From CAYNVS01 sp964400725 (GTDB taxonomy: Bacteria; Myxococcota_A; SURF-8; CAYNVS01), in contig CAYNVS010000007.1 in NCBI GenBank assembly GCA_964400725.1, positions 59,158-123,157 of the forward strand: DNA of 64,000 nt, written 5' to 3'. Positions within the stretch are counted from its first letter, which is position 1; the number at the start of each line of letters is the position of its first letter. A program made the position numbers and the translations under genes. The notes beneath the pieces are model-generated. The model was not told the origin of the DNA. It did no database searches and saw only the letters and a program-made list of their open reading frames with translations. Below, one piece after another: positions 16,574 to 24,199 of the stretch.

Positions 16574-18060
16574 AAGACGCGAAACCGCTTACCGGCGCGC
16601 AAAGGGACGCGGCCGACATCGCGCGCGGCGCGCTCGTCAATTTGCTGGGCATCGCCTCCTCCAGCCTCGGGTTCGTCTTCTTCGTAATTCTTGGCAGGCT
16701 TTACGGCTCCGGCGCGACGGGACAGTATATCCTTTCGTGGACGACGGTAGATTTAGCCAGCAAAATCTGCATATTAGGTCTCGACAGGGCGATTTTAAGC
16801 CGCGCCGCGAGGCGCAGAGCCGAGGACGACGCGGACGGAGCCCGTCGAACGCTGGGGACAGCTTTGGCGATAGGCGCGATTTCGACGGCGGTCGTTTTAG
16901 CGGGGCTTCAAATCGCCGCGGGCGCGATTGCGGACGCTTTTTACGGAAAACCTCAGCTTGCGACTTCAGTGCGCTGCATGGCGATATGTCTTCCCTTCTG
17001 GACAATTTCCGCGCTTTTCCTTCACGCGGCGCGCGCGGCGCGCGTTATGCGTTACGAGGTTTTTACCAAGCGGTTGGTCGAGCCCGTCGTTCTCGTCGCT
17101 CTGGCGGCGCTGTTTTATCGTCTCGGGTTCGGAGAAAGCGGACTTTACGCGGCGTTTGCGGCCTCTACCGCGGCGGGCGCGATTTTTTCCGTTTTCCTAT
17201 ATTCCCGCATGTTTCCGCTTTGCGGACTTTTTGCGGGCGTTCGTTTCAACGCCGAGGCGAAATCGCTTCTGGGCTTCTCGGCGCCAATCGGCCTGTACGA
17301 TTTGCTCAATCAACTTATGCAGCGCGTCGATTTGTTCGCCGTCGGCAGACTTTTTCCCGCCGCCGCCGCGGGCGTTTACGGCATGGCGCAGGAATCGAGT
17401 TTCTTCGTGAAAAAAATCCGGCAGGCGTTCGACCCGATACTTATACCGGTCATTTCCGGCGCAAGCCAAAAGCGGGACTTTGCGGGGATGAGCGCGCATT
17501 ACAAACGCGTTTTCGGAGTTATTCTTACGTTCAATCTCGCCGCGCTGGGCGCGGTTTTGCTGGCGGGCGGAACCATTCTGTCGCTTTTCGGCGAAAAATT
17601 TTCAAGCGGAGCCGCGGTTTTTTCGGTTCTTACATTCGCCGCGGCGGCAAACGGCGCGTTCGGTCTTTCGGAGCTTTTCATCCTCGTCGAGCGCCCGATG
17701 ATAAACCTATTGAACAGCGCGCTCGCGACGGTAATTTCCATCGCTCTGGCGTGGACGCTCGCCTCCCGCTTCGGCGTAATCGGCGCGGCTTACGCGGCCG
17801 CCGCAACCTTTGTTATAATGAACGCGGCGAGAATTATAGAAACGCGAGCAATAACCGGACTTCACCCGTTCGGGACGAACAACCTCGTCGTCGCGCTTTG
17901 CGCCGCGGGCGCTCTTTGCCCCGCGTTTATTTTCAGCGCATTCGCGCCGCTCGCCAAAACGCCGAAGGAAATCGCTTCTGCGTTTATTTTCCTGTCGTTG
18001 TACGCCGCAAGTCTTCTTTTAACTAAACGGATTAAAAAAATTAAGCCGTCCCAAATATAG
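16570..18060 (+). CDS. polysaccharide/lipid flippase of the MOP superfamily (Wzx/MurJ-like)
   Basis: 496 aa, very hydrophobic, with about 12-14 membrane helices. The first helix pair reads GALVNLLGIASSSLGFVFFV then LGRLYGSGATGQYILSW, the usual opening of Wzx-type flippases (alternating-access lipid-linked sugar exporters). Family landmarks include the central PIGLYDLLNQLMQRVDLFAV and a late GVIGAAYAAA. Start ATG overlaps the previous stop by four bases. As last gene of the operon it would move the operon's product, a lipid or lipid-linked glycan, across the inner membrane. The specific substrate is unknown. Confidence 0.88.
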   Translation: MKDAKPLTGAQRDAADIARGALVNLLGIASSSLGFVFFVILGRLYGSGATGQYILSWTTVDLASKICILGLDRAILSRAARRRAEDDADGARRTLGTALAIGAISTAVVLAGLQIAAGAIADAFYGKPQLATSVRCMAICLPFWTISALFLHAARAARVMRYEVFTKRLVEPVVLVALAALFYRLGFGESGLYAAFAASTAAGAIFSVFLYSRMFPLCGLFAGVRFNAEAKSLLGFSAPIGLYDLLNQLMQRVDLFAVGRLFPAAAAGVYGMAQESSFFVKKIRQAFDPILIPVISGASQKRDFAGMSAHYKRVFGVILTFNLAALGAVLLAGGTILSLFGEKFSSGAAVFSVLTFAAAANGAFGLSELFILVERPMINLLNSALATVISIALAWTLASRFGVIGAAYAAAATFVIMNAARIIETRAITGLHPFGTNNLVVALCAAGALCPAFIFSAFAPLAKTPKEIASAFIFLSLYAASLLLTKRIKKIKPSQI

Positions 18061-18138
18061 GTTTCTCAAAATTATTATCCGTTATTATTTTTTTGCGGAC
18101 GCGGCCTTTTGATTGTTTGCTTTGCAATGATTTGCTAA

Positions 18139-18216
<78 letters not shown>

Positions 18217-18283
18217 ACGAACGAATTATATACACCAAATTTTTCCGCCGCGCAAATGAATGCGCTTCGCGGCGCAAGCTTTA

Positions 18284-18317
18284 TCCTGAGTAGTCCCCGC
18301 TTTAAATAAAAAAACCG
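18284..18317 (+). repeat. partial copy of dispersed repeat family A
   Basis: GAGTAGTCCCCGCTTTAAAT followed by seven A and CCGC matches the left end of copies 1 and 2 (GAGTAGTCCACGCTTTGTAT; CCCCGCTTTGTATAAAAACC). It directly abuts the end of the Cys-rich protein gene. Confidence 0.5.
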
Positions 18318-19637
18318 CTACGGGACCGCGTCGCCGTCGGTTTCTTTGGGCGGAACATAATCGCATTTATCTATAAAACCCGACTCGAGGCATGGGGCGT
18401 CCATAATTTGGCCGTAGTTCCACGTGCCGCTATTGCACTGGAGATAATAGCAATATCCCCCGCCATCTCCCGACTCGCTCGGCGGAACGAACGCGCTTGA
18501 AAGACAAATCGTAAAGCCCTCCTCGCAGCCGCAAGGTCCACCCTTACCCGCATTCTCAGGTTCGCAGGCGAGCTCGATGGGTTCGTCAATCTCGTCGCTT
18601 TGCGTCTCTATTACAACGTCCGAATTAACGTCTTCGTCCCCTTCGGTCTCGCTCGGCCTTAGGTAATCGCAATGCGGGCATGGCACATCCATCCAAAAGC
18701 CGTATTCCCACTTTCCGCTCGCGCACTTGAAATAATAGCAATATCCCCCGCCGTCGCCGGTCTCGTTTCCTCTTATATCTACATTCTCAAGGCAGGCGAC
18801 GTATCCTTCGGCGCAGCCGCAAGGTCCAATCTTACCCGCATTCTCAGGCTCGCAGGCGAGTTCGACGTGTTCGTCAATCTCGTCGCTTTGCGTTTCTATT
18901 TCATCGTCCAAATTAACGTCGCCGTCCTTTTCGCTGTCGCTGGGGTAAGCGTCGCATCTATAACACGGAGCGTCTATCCAATTATCCGCCCGCCAATAGC
19001 CGTCCACGCATTTCATCGCGTTACAATAACCGCCTCCGTCGCCGGTTTCGTTGCCCCGAATATCGACGCTTTCAAGGCAAACGGTGTATCCCTCGGCGCA
19101 GTTGCACGGGCCGGTTGTATGGTCGGGGTTGCAGGTAGGCGGTTCGTCGCCGTTGACGACGCAGGTTCCATATACGCAATGGCCTTTCGGCCCGCAATGC
19201 TCGTTGGTTTCGCAGTAATGTCGGCAGAAGGCTCCCATTCCTTCGCATCTCATATTGGCGCCGCATTGGGTATTAGGCTGGCAAGTCTCGCATACCCATC
19301 CGCCGCAAACGCCTTTAGGGCAGGTTTGTCCCTGTCCGCAAAAGTACGAGCAGCGATGGTTATTGCACGAGCCCGCCGCCGTTTCGCTTTCCGTCGAGCC
19401 GCAGAATTGCGAATCGCATTCAATCTCGGCGCATATCCCGTAGTCGCAGAACCGTCCCGTCCCGCAATCCGAATCGAGCGAGCACAACTGCAAGCATTCG
19501 CCGCTTCTCGGCTCGGCAAACCACAGCGGCCCCTTGGCGGCGCATTCGTCCTTTACGGTTTTATCGCCCGCTTTTTCGCAGTCCAACGCAAACGCGGCGG
19601 CAAGAGCCGCTAAAATTATCAGATGAGTCCTTTTCAT
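18318..19637 (-). CDS. exported Cys-rich protein with three tandem repeats and acidic linkers
   Basis: 439 aa. The signal peptide is MKRTHLIILAALAAAFA then LDC; cleavage may be by signal peptidase I (AFA) or at the Cys. Residues about 45-165 are a dense disulfide-type region (CGTGRFCDYGIC, CGANMRCEGMG, CGPKGHCVYGTC). Then come three copies of an 80-100-residue unit, each with GPCxCxEGxxxCL, GDGGGYCxxxxC and a closing MDxPC or IDAPC. They are joined by Asp/Glu-rich linkers (VNSDVVIETQSDEIDE). Neighbouring units share near-identical stretches, so duplication was recent. Fold and role are unknown; a surface-exposed, disulfide-stabilised protein fits. ATG at 19637 follows GAGGCG. Confidence 0.8.
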   Translation of the reverse strand: MKRTHLIILAALAAAFALDCEKAGDKTVKDECAAKGPLWFAEPRSGECLQLCSLDSDCGTGRFCDYGICAEIECDSQFCGSTESETAAGSCNNHRCSYFCGQGQTCPKGVCGGWVCETCQPNTQCGANMRCEGMGAFCRHYCETNEHCGPKGHCVYGTCVVNGDEPPTCNPDHTTGPCNCAEGYTVCLESVDIRGNETGDGGGYCNAMKCVDGYWRADNWIDAPCYRCDAYPSDSEKDGDVNLDDEIETQSDEIDEHVELACEPENAGKIGPCGCAEGYVACLENVDIRGNETGDGGGYCYYFKCASGKWEYGFWMDVPCPHCDYLRPSETEGDEDVNSDVVIETQSDEIDEPIELACEPENAGKGGPCGCEEGFTICLSSAFVPPSESGDGGGYCYYLQCNSGTWNYGQIMDAPCLESGFIDKCDYVPPKETDGDAVP

Positions 19638-19804
19638 TTTATCGCCTCTGCTTTAATCGTCTCTATAAATTCCATTCGCTTCTTGCGTCTGAAAATTATT
19701 ATGCAATAACAAACCATAAATTGCAAAGAAAAATATTTTCCGCGCCGCAAGCGTCAAACTGCCGAGATAAATTTAATAGTAAGTTTTTCGGCGCTTTTTG
19801 CGTC

Positions 19805-19840
19805 TTGACAAACGATTTTTTTGATGTTACCTAATAATAG
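19805..19840 (+). promoter_or_regulatory. possible promoter of fadR-etfBA
   Basis: TTGACA at 19805-19810 is a perfect -35 box. The -10 is unclear: TAATAA/TAATAG (19832-19840) lies at a long spacing of about 21. The region abuts the FadR-type operator. Only the -35 is convincing. Confidence 0.4.
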
Positions 19841-19842
19841 GT

Positions 19843-19860
19843 TGAATGAACAACCATTCA
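19843..19860. promoter_or_regulatory. FadR-type operator
   Basis: TGAATG-AACAAC-CATTCA is a perfect inverted repeat with six-base arms and a six-base centre. It matches the arms and spacing of the Bacillus FadR (YsiA) operator consensus TGAATG-N6-CATTCA. It lies 15 bases before the start of a fadR-like gene that leads into etfBA. Confidence 0.75.
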
Positions 19861-19874
19861 TTATCGGAGGAGCT

Positions 19875-20552
19875 ATGACTTCGGGCAAGACCGGCGCAAA
19901 AGGCGGCAAGAATGATAAATATGTAAAAATCATCGACGCCGCCATTAAAGTTTTCGCCAAAAACGGTTTTTTCCATTCCAAAGTCGCCGAAATAGCCAAG
20001 GAAGCGGGCGTGGCGGACGGAACAATATACCTTTATTTTAAAAATAAGGACGATATATTAATTCAACTTTTTGAAAACAAAATGGAAGAAATCATCGCAA
20101 ACATACGCGAAGATTTTACGCGCATACAAAACCCGCTGGCGCGCCTGAGAAGACTTGTGCACATACACTTCGAAATCGTCCGGGAAAACGCCGATTTGGC
20201 GGCGGTAATTACCGTTGAATTGCGGCAGTCGACCAAGTTTATGAAGGAATATAAGAACGAAAAATTTCAGGAATACCTGCAAATCATCGCGAAAATTATT
20301 AAAGACGGCAAAGATATGGGCATGATTCGGCCGGGCATCAACCCCGCCGTCATCAAGCGCGGCTTCTTCGGCATGCTCGACGAGCTCATGCTTTACTGCG
20401 TTCTCAGCGAGCGGACGAAAAGCGAGGAGATAAGCAAACTTGCGGACAGCGTAAGCGACGTGCTGATTCGCGGCATAGCCAACAATCCCGACGAGGCGGT
20501 TACGCTGAGCCGGGCGGAAATCTTAACGAACAACGGCAAAGAAGTTGCATAA
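19875..20552 (+). CDS. fadR: TetR-family fatty-acid regulator, FadR (YsiA) type
   Basis: 225 aa from the ATG at 19875, chosen because GGAGGA lies just before it; the frame is open 54 bases further upstream, but across the operator. Residues about 18-65 are the HTH: IIDAAIKVFAKNGFFHSKVA, then EIAKEAGVADGTIYLYFKNK. This is very close to what I recall of Bacillus FadR, including the later VELRQS stretch. Bacillus FadR represses beta-oxidation and etf genes and is released by long-chain acyl-CoA. The upstream palindrome and the adjacent etfBA genes give the same picture, so autorepression and acyl-CoA control of the operon are likely. It is the first of three genes, 26 bases before etfB. Confidence 0.88.
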   Translation: MTSGKTGAKGGKNDKYVKIIDAAIKVFAKNGFFHSKVAEIAKEAGVADGTIYLYFKNKDDILIQLFENKMEEIIANIREDFTRIQNPLARLRRLVHIHFEIVRENADLAAVITVELRQSTKFMKEYKNEKFQEYLQIIAKIIKDGKDMGMIRPGINPAVIKRGFFGMLDELMLYCVLSERTKSEEISKLADSVSDVLIRGIANNPDEAVTLSRAEILTNNGKEVA

Positions 20553-20578
20553 ACGAACCATAAACAAGGAGGTTATAA

Positions 20579-21328
20579 ATGAAAGTATTGGTTACGGTTA
20601 AAAGGGTGCCCGACCCCGACCTGAAAATTAAAGTGAATCCGGCGGGAACGGGAATAATCGAGGAAGGGTTGAATTTCATCGTCAATCAGTTCGACGAAAT
20701 CGCGGTAGAAGAAGCCGTAAGGCTTAAGGAAGCGGGCGCGGCGGACGAAGTCGTCGCCGTTACCATCGGCCCGGACGACGCGCAGACGCAGCTTCGCACG
20801 GCTCTCGCCATGGGCGCGGACCGCGGAATTCACGTCAAGACCGCCGAAAAGCTCGACAGCGACGCGGTCGCAAGGATTTTAGCGAAAATCTACGAAGCCG
20901 AAAAGCCCTCGCTGATTCTTATGGGCAAACAAGCCACCGACGACGACGCCAATCAGGCAGGCCAAATTTTAGCCGAACTTTTAGGCCTTCCGCAGGCGAC
21001 CTTCGCGTCCAAACTAACCGTTTCGGGCGGCAAAGCCGTCGTAATGCGCGAAATCGACGGCGGCATGGACGAAGTTGAAATCGTCCTCCCCGGCGTAGTT
21101 ACCGCCGACCTTCGTTTGAACGAGCCGCGCTATCCTTCGCTTCCCAACATTATGAAGGCGAAGAAAAAGCCGGTTGACGCGAAAACCCCCGCGGACTTCG
21201 GCGTCGATATAACGCCCAAGGTCGTGGCGGTGCGTTTCAGCGAGCCCCCCGCGCGCAAAGCCGGACAAAAAGTGCCCGACGTCGCGACGCTGGTGGACAA
21301 ACTCATTAACGAAGCCAAAGTCCTTTAA
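20579..21328 (+). CDS. etfB: electron transfer flavoprotein, beta subunit
   Basis: 249 aa, the usual length. It begins MKVLVTVKRVPDPDLKIKVN, the EtfB opening, with the AMP-binding stretch GADRGIHV and the GKQATDDDANQAGQILAELL signature. The heterodimeric ETF passes electrons from acyl-CoA dehydrogenases to the membrane quinone pool, or bifurcates electrons in anaerobes. AAGGAGG precedes the ATG. It follows fadR by 26 bases and precedes etfA by 18. No acyl-CoA dehydrogenase gene is in the window, so its partner lies elsewhere. Confidence 0.96.
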   Translation: MKVLVTVKRVPDPDLKIKVNPAGTGIIEEGLNFIVNQFDEIAVEEAVRLKEAGAADEVVAVTIGPDDAQTQLRTALAMGADRGIHVKTAEKLDSDAVARILAKIYEAEKPSLILMGKQATDDDANQAGQILAELLGLPQATFASKLTVSGGKAVVMREIDGGMDEVEIVLPGVVTADLRLNEPRYPSLPNIMKAKKKPVDAKTPADFGVDITPKVVAVRFSEPPARKAGQKVPDVATLVDKLINEAKVL

Positions 21329-21346
21329 GAATTACAGGAGGCAGCC

Positions 21347-22318
21347 ATGTCAGTACTTGTATTGATAGATCATAAAAACGGAAAAATCTCCAAGGCGGGC
21401 TTCGGCTCTTTGGCTTTCGCCAAGCAGGCCGCCGATAAGCTCGGCTCGACTTACAGCGTTCTGGTAGCCGGCTCCGGCGTCGGCCAAGTGGCCGAACAGC
21501 TGACCGGTTACGGCGCCGCCGCGGTGTACGTCGCGGACAAACCCGAACTAGGCGCGGTAGTGGCGGAATATTACGCCGAAGCGCTTTACGCCGCCGTCAA
21601 AGCCGCGGGCGCAACGTTCGTAATCGGCGTCGCCAACAGCGTAGGCAAAGCGGTTCTGCCGCGCGTCGCATCCAAAATGGGCGCGGGCATGGCCAGCGAC
21701 ATCGTCGCCTTCCACGCCGACGAAATGACGTTCGACCGCGCGATTTTCGCGGGCAACATTATTATGACCGTCTCCGTAACCACCGCCGCCAAGGTCGTGT
21801 CGGTTCGCGGAACCGCCTTCGAGCCGATGGCTCCCGTCGGAGGAAGCTCCGAAGTAAAAACGTTGGACGTCGATTTGTCGGGCGTCGCCGCCAAGACCAA
21901 ATTCGTCGCCATTCACGAGAGCGCCTCAACCCGCCCCGAGCTTACCGAAGCGTCTATCGTCGTTTCGGGCGGACGCGGAGTGAAGGACAAAGACGGCTTT
22001 GAGAAATACATTTATCCCTTGGCCGACCTTCTGCACGCCGCCGTGGGCGCCACCCGCGCCGTGGTTGACGCGGGCGTCGTCTCCAACGATCTTCAGGTCG
22101 GACAGACCGGCAAAATCGTCGCCCCGCAGCTTTACATCGGCCTGGGTCTTTCGGGCGCCATTCAGCACCTGGCCGGAATGAAAGACTCCAAAGTCATCGT
22201 CGCGGTCAACAAAGACGAAGAAGCCCCGATTTTCAGCGTGGCGGATTACGGCATCATCGGCGACCTTACCAAGGTTGCGCCCGAAATGGTCGAAACGATT
22301 AAGGCCAAAAAAGGATAA
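21347..22318 (+). CDS. etfA: electron transfer flavoprotein, alpha subunit
   Basis: 323 aa. The C-terminal FAD-binding signature LYIGLGLSGAIQHLAGM, followed by IVAVNKDEEAPIF and DYGIIGD, is diagnostic for EtfA. The N-terminal domain has the ADKLGSTYSVLVAG-type fold. AGGAGG lies just before the ATG. It forms the FAD-carrying partner of EtfB in the fadR-etfB-etfA operon. A hairpin terminator follows at 22367-22396, so the CoA-transferase gene downstream probably has its own promoter. Confidence 0.96.
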   Translation: MSVLVLIDHKNGKISKAGFGSLAFAKQAADKLGSTYSVLVAGSGVGQVAEQLTGYGAAAVYVADKPELGAVVAEYYAEALYAAVKAAGATFVIGVANSVGKAVLPRVASKMGAGMASDIVAFHADEMTFDRAIFAGNIIMTVSVTTAAKVVSVRGTAFEPMAPVGGSSEVKTLDVDLSGVAAKTKFVAIHESASTRPELTEASIVVSGGRGVKDKDGFEKYIYPLADLLHAAVGATRAVVDAGVVSNDLQVGQTGKIVAPQLYIGLGLSGAIQHLAGMKDSKVIVAVNKDEEAPIFSVADYGIIGDLTKVAPEMVETIKAKKG

Positions 22319-22366
22319 CGCAAAACTTTAAACGCGATTTCGGCAACGCAACGCTGCCGACTGGCA

Positions 22367-22396
22367 GGGGAGGCCGTTCATGGTCTCCCCGTTTTT
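22367..22396 (+). terminator. terminator of the fadR-etfBA operon
   Basis: Arms GGGGAGGCC and GGTCTCCCC, with one wobble pair, enclose a six-base loop (GTTCAT). A run of five T follows after one G. It lies about 50 bases after the etfA stop. Confidence 0.82.
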
Positions 22397-22447
22397 CCTC
22401 TTATTTTATTTAGTCGTTCTTTACGCTCCCGCGCAAGGGGTTGCATC

Positions 22448-22465
22448 GGATTGTAAAAGCATTCA
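22448..22465. promoter_or_regulatory. possible second, weaker FadR operator
   Basis: GGATTG-TAAAAG-CATTCA keeps the exact N6 spacing and one perfect arm (CATTCA). The other arm matches TGAATG at four of six bases. It lies 28 bases before the CoA-transferase ATG, and would place that gene under the same regulator. A single degenerate site can arise by chance. Confidence 0.35.
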
Positions 22466-22492
22466 TCATCGTCATCATAAGGAGTTGTCTGC

Positions 22493-24142
22493 ATGAGCCG
22501 CGGCGAATTACCGTCTTTCATCAAGTCCCGCATCCTTTCCAACGAGGAGGCGCTTAAACAAATAGTCGTTTCGGGCGCGACCGTCGCAAGCGGTTTCGGC
22601 CCGTCCGAACCTCACACTTTCTACGCCACAATCTGGCGTCATATTCAAGCCGAAAACATTACCGATTTAAACATACGCAGCGCGTTCTTTTTAGCCCCGC
22701 ACGAGCTTTGCGTAGGCGACGCGATGAAGAGCAAGGGGCTGCTCAAAGGTTTGAAAGGCGGTTCGTCCGTCTTCAACGCGCTGGGCAAAAAAATTAACGA
22801 GGCGACCCGCAAGCTGGAAGGCTTGGGCAAGCTTATCGACCACTACGAGGAAATGAAGGAGCGGCGGATAAAGCTGATTTCGCCTTTCATAAGCCCCGTT
22901 ACGAACATGATTATTCCGGGCAACGCGCTGACGCGCGCCCTATACCCCGATTACGTCAACCGCAACTCCACCCGCATCGGCGTAACCGACATGCAGTCGA
23001 TCCACTTCTGCGACGCGATGGAGGGGCTTGCGTTCACCCCGGAAGGAGAGCCGCGCATCGACTCGTTCGTAATGGTTTTAACGCCGCCGAACGACGAAGG
23101 GTATATGAGCAACGGCATCTCCAACGGCGCAAATCAGGAAATCATCGAGCGAATTACGAAGACTTGCGACGTCAAGGTTTTGTTATACATTAACAAAAAC
23201 TATCCGTTCACCTACGGATACAACGAAGCGGCGAACACGATTCATATCGACGCTTTCAAAAAACTTTCCAAAGAAGGCAAGCTGTTCGTGGTAATGGACG
23301 ACGACGGCAAAATCCCGTCGCTGCCGCCGAACAGCCTTTCAAACCCGCTCCCCGAAGAAATTCAAATCGGCGAGCACATCGCCAACCACATCGAGCTCAA
23401 CAAAAAAATCACTTACGGCCGCGCCATTCAAGTCGGTTTGGGCGGCACGGGCATATTGGCGATTAAGGCTCTCAAGGAGTCTTCGTGGAAGGGAAGAAGC
23501 TACTCCGAAATGATAGAGCAGTTCACGCTCGACCTGTTCGAGGCCGGAAAAATCAGCGGCTCTCACTTTATAGAAAAAGACGGCAGGCGCACGCAGCTCG
23601 ACGGCAAGCTCGTCTGCACCTTCGCCCTTTGCGAGGAAAATTCAAACTTCTATCAAAGACTGCACGAAAATAAGGCCGTCGTCATGGGTCCGGCGTCCCG
23701 CGTCGTAATATCGGAAGGCTTTTACGGCGGGCTGGGAATAAACAACTGTTTGGGAATCGACTTCAACGGCCACGTAAACAGCTCGGGCCGCGGTAAAAAC
23801 TGGTATTCCGGCATCGGAGGCGCGGCCTCAATTATGCGCGGCTTGGCGAAGGGGGGAATCGGCTACCTTTGCATGAAGTCCACTCACAAAACGCTGGACG
23901 GAAAGCTTCGCTCGTCGATATTTCCGTATTTGCCTCAGGGGACGCCGGTCAGCGTGATAGGCCCCGACATTATGGGCGGCCGAGAAGGCGCGCGCTTTTT
24001 CCTCGTAACCGAACGCGGCGTTGCGCAGCTTTCGGGCTGTTCGCAGTCGCAGCTTATTAAAAATCTCATTTCAGTCGCGGATCCCCGCTTTCAAGACTGG
24101 CTTAAAAAGCAGGCTTACGAAGAGTACCGCATTGTCGTTTGA
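22493..24142 (+). CDS. acetyl-CoA hydrolase/transferase family CoA-transferase
   Basis: 549 aa, typical for this family (succinyl-CoA:acetate or butyryl-CoA:acetate CoA-transferases, acetyl-CoA hydrolase). N-terminal VVSGATVASGFGPSEPHTF, the LTPPNDEGYMSNG motif, VQVG-type loop IQVGLGGTGILA and the late YSGIGGAASIMRGLAKG are family features. The catalytic Glu cannot be placed with certainty by eye. The enzyme moves CoA between acids in energy metabolism. Its place after FadR-EtfBA suggests activation of fatty or organic acids, with succinyl- or acetyl-CoA as donor. AAGGAG lies 9 bases before the ATG. It ends in a shared terminator with the convergent galactosidase gene. Confidence 0.9.
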   Translation: MSRGELPSFIKSRILSNEEALKQIVVSGATVASGFGPSEPHTFYATIWRHIQAENITDLNIRSAFFLAPHELCVGDAMKSKGLLKGLKGGSSVFNALGKKINEATRKLEGLGKLIDHYEEMKERRIKLISPFISPVTNMIIPGNALTRALYPDYVNRNSTRIGVTDMQSIHFCDAMEGLAFTPEGEPRIDSFVMVLTPPNDEGYMSNGISNGANQEIIERITKTCDVKVLLYINKNYPFTYGYNEAANTIHIDAFKKLSKEGKLFVVMDDDGKIPSLPPNSLSNPLPEEIQIGEHIANHIELNKKITYGRAIQVGLGGTGILAIKALKESSWKGRSYSEMIEQFTLDLFEAGKISGSHFIEKDGRRTQLDGKLVCTFALCEENSNFYQRLHENKAVVMGPASRVVISEGFYGGLGINNCLGIDFNGHVNSSGRGKNWYSGIGGAASIMRGLAKGGIGYLCMKSTHKTLDGKLRSSIFPYLPQGTPVSVIGPDIMGGREGARFFLVTERGVAQLSGCSQSQLIKNLISVADPRFQDWLKKQAYEEYRIVV

Positions 24143-24150
24143 TTAAAAAG

Positions 24151-24182
24151 AAAAAAGGCGACCGAAAGGCCGCCTTTTTAAT
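24151..24182. terminator. bidirectional terminator between convergent genes
   Basis: AAAAA-GGCGACC, GAAA loop, GGCCGCC-TTTTT; one A-C mismatch in the stem. A-rich and T-rich flanks serve both strands. It sits between the CoA-transferase stop (24142) and the galactosidase stop (24200). Confidence 0.87.
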
Positions 24183-24199
24183 TATTTACCTAAAGCGTT

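Noticed and set aside
16737..18026. 429-codon Arg-rich frame overlapping the flippase gene
   Set aside because: It is an alternative frame of GC-rich codons; the flippase frame has membrane helices and an ATGA overlap with the previous gene.
18672..19613. 313-codon plus-strand frame opposite the Cys-rich protein
   Set aside because: It has no ribosome site or known motif; the opposite strand encodes a signal peptide and ordered Cys repeats.
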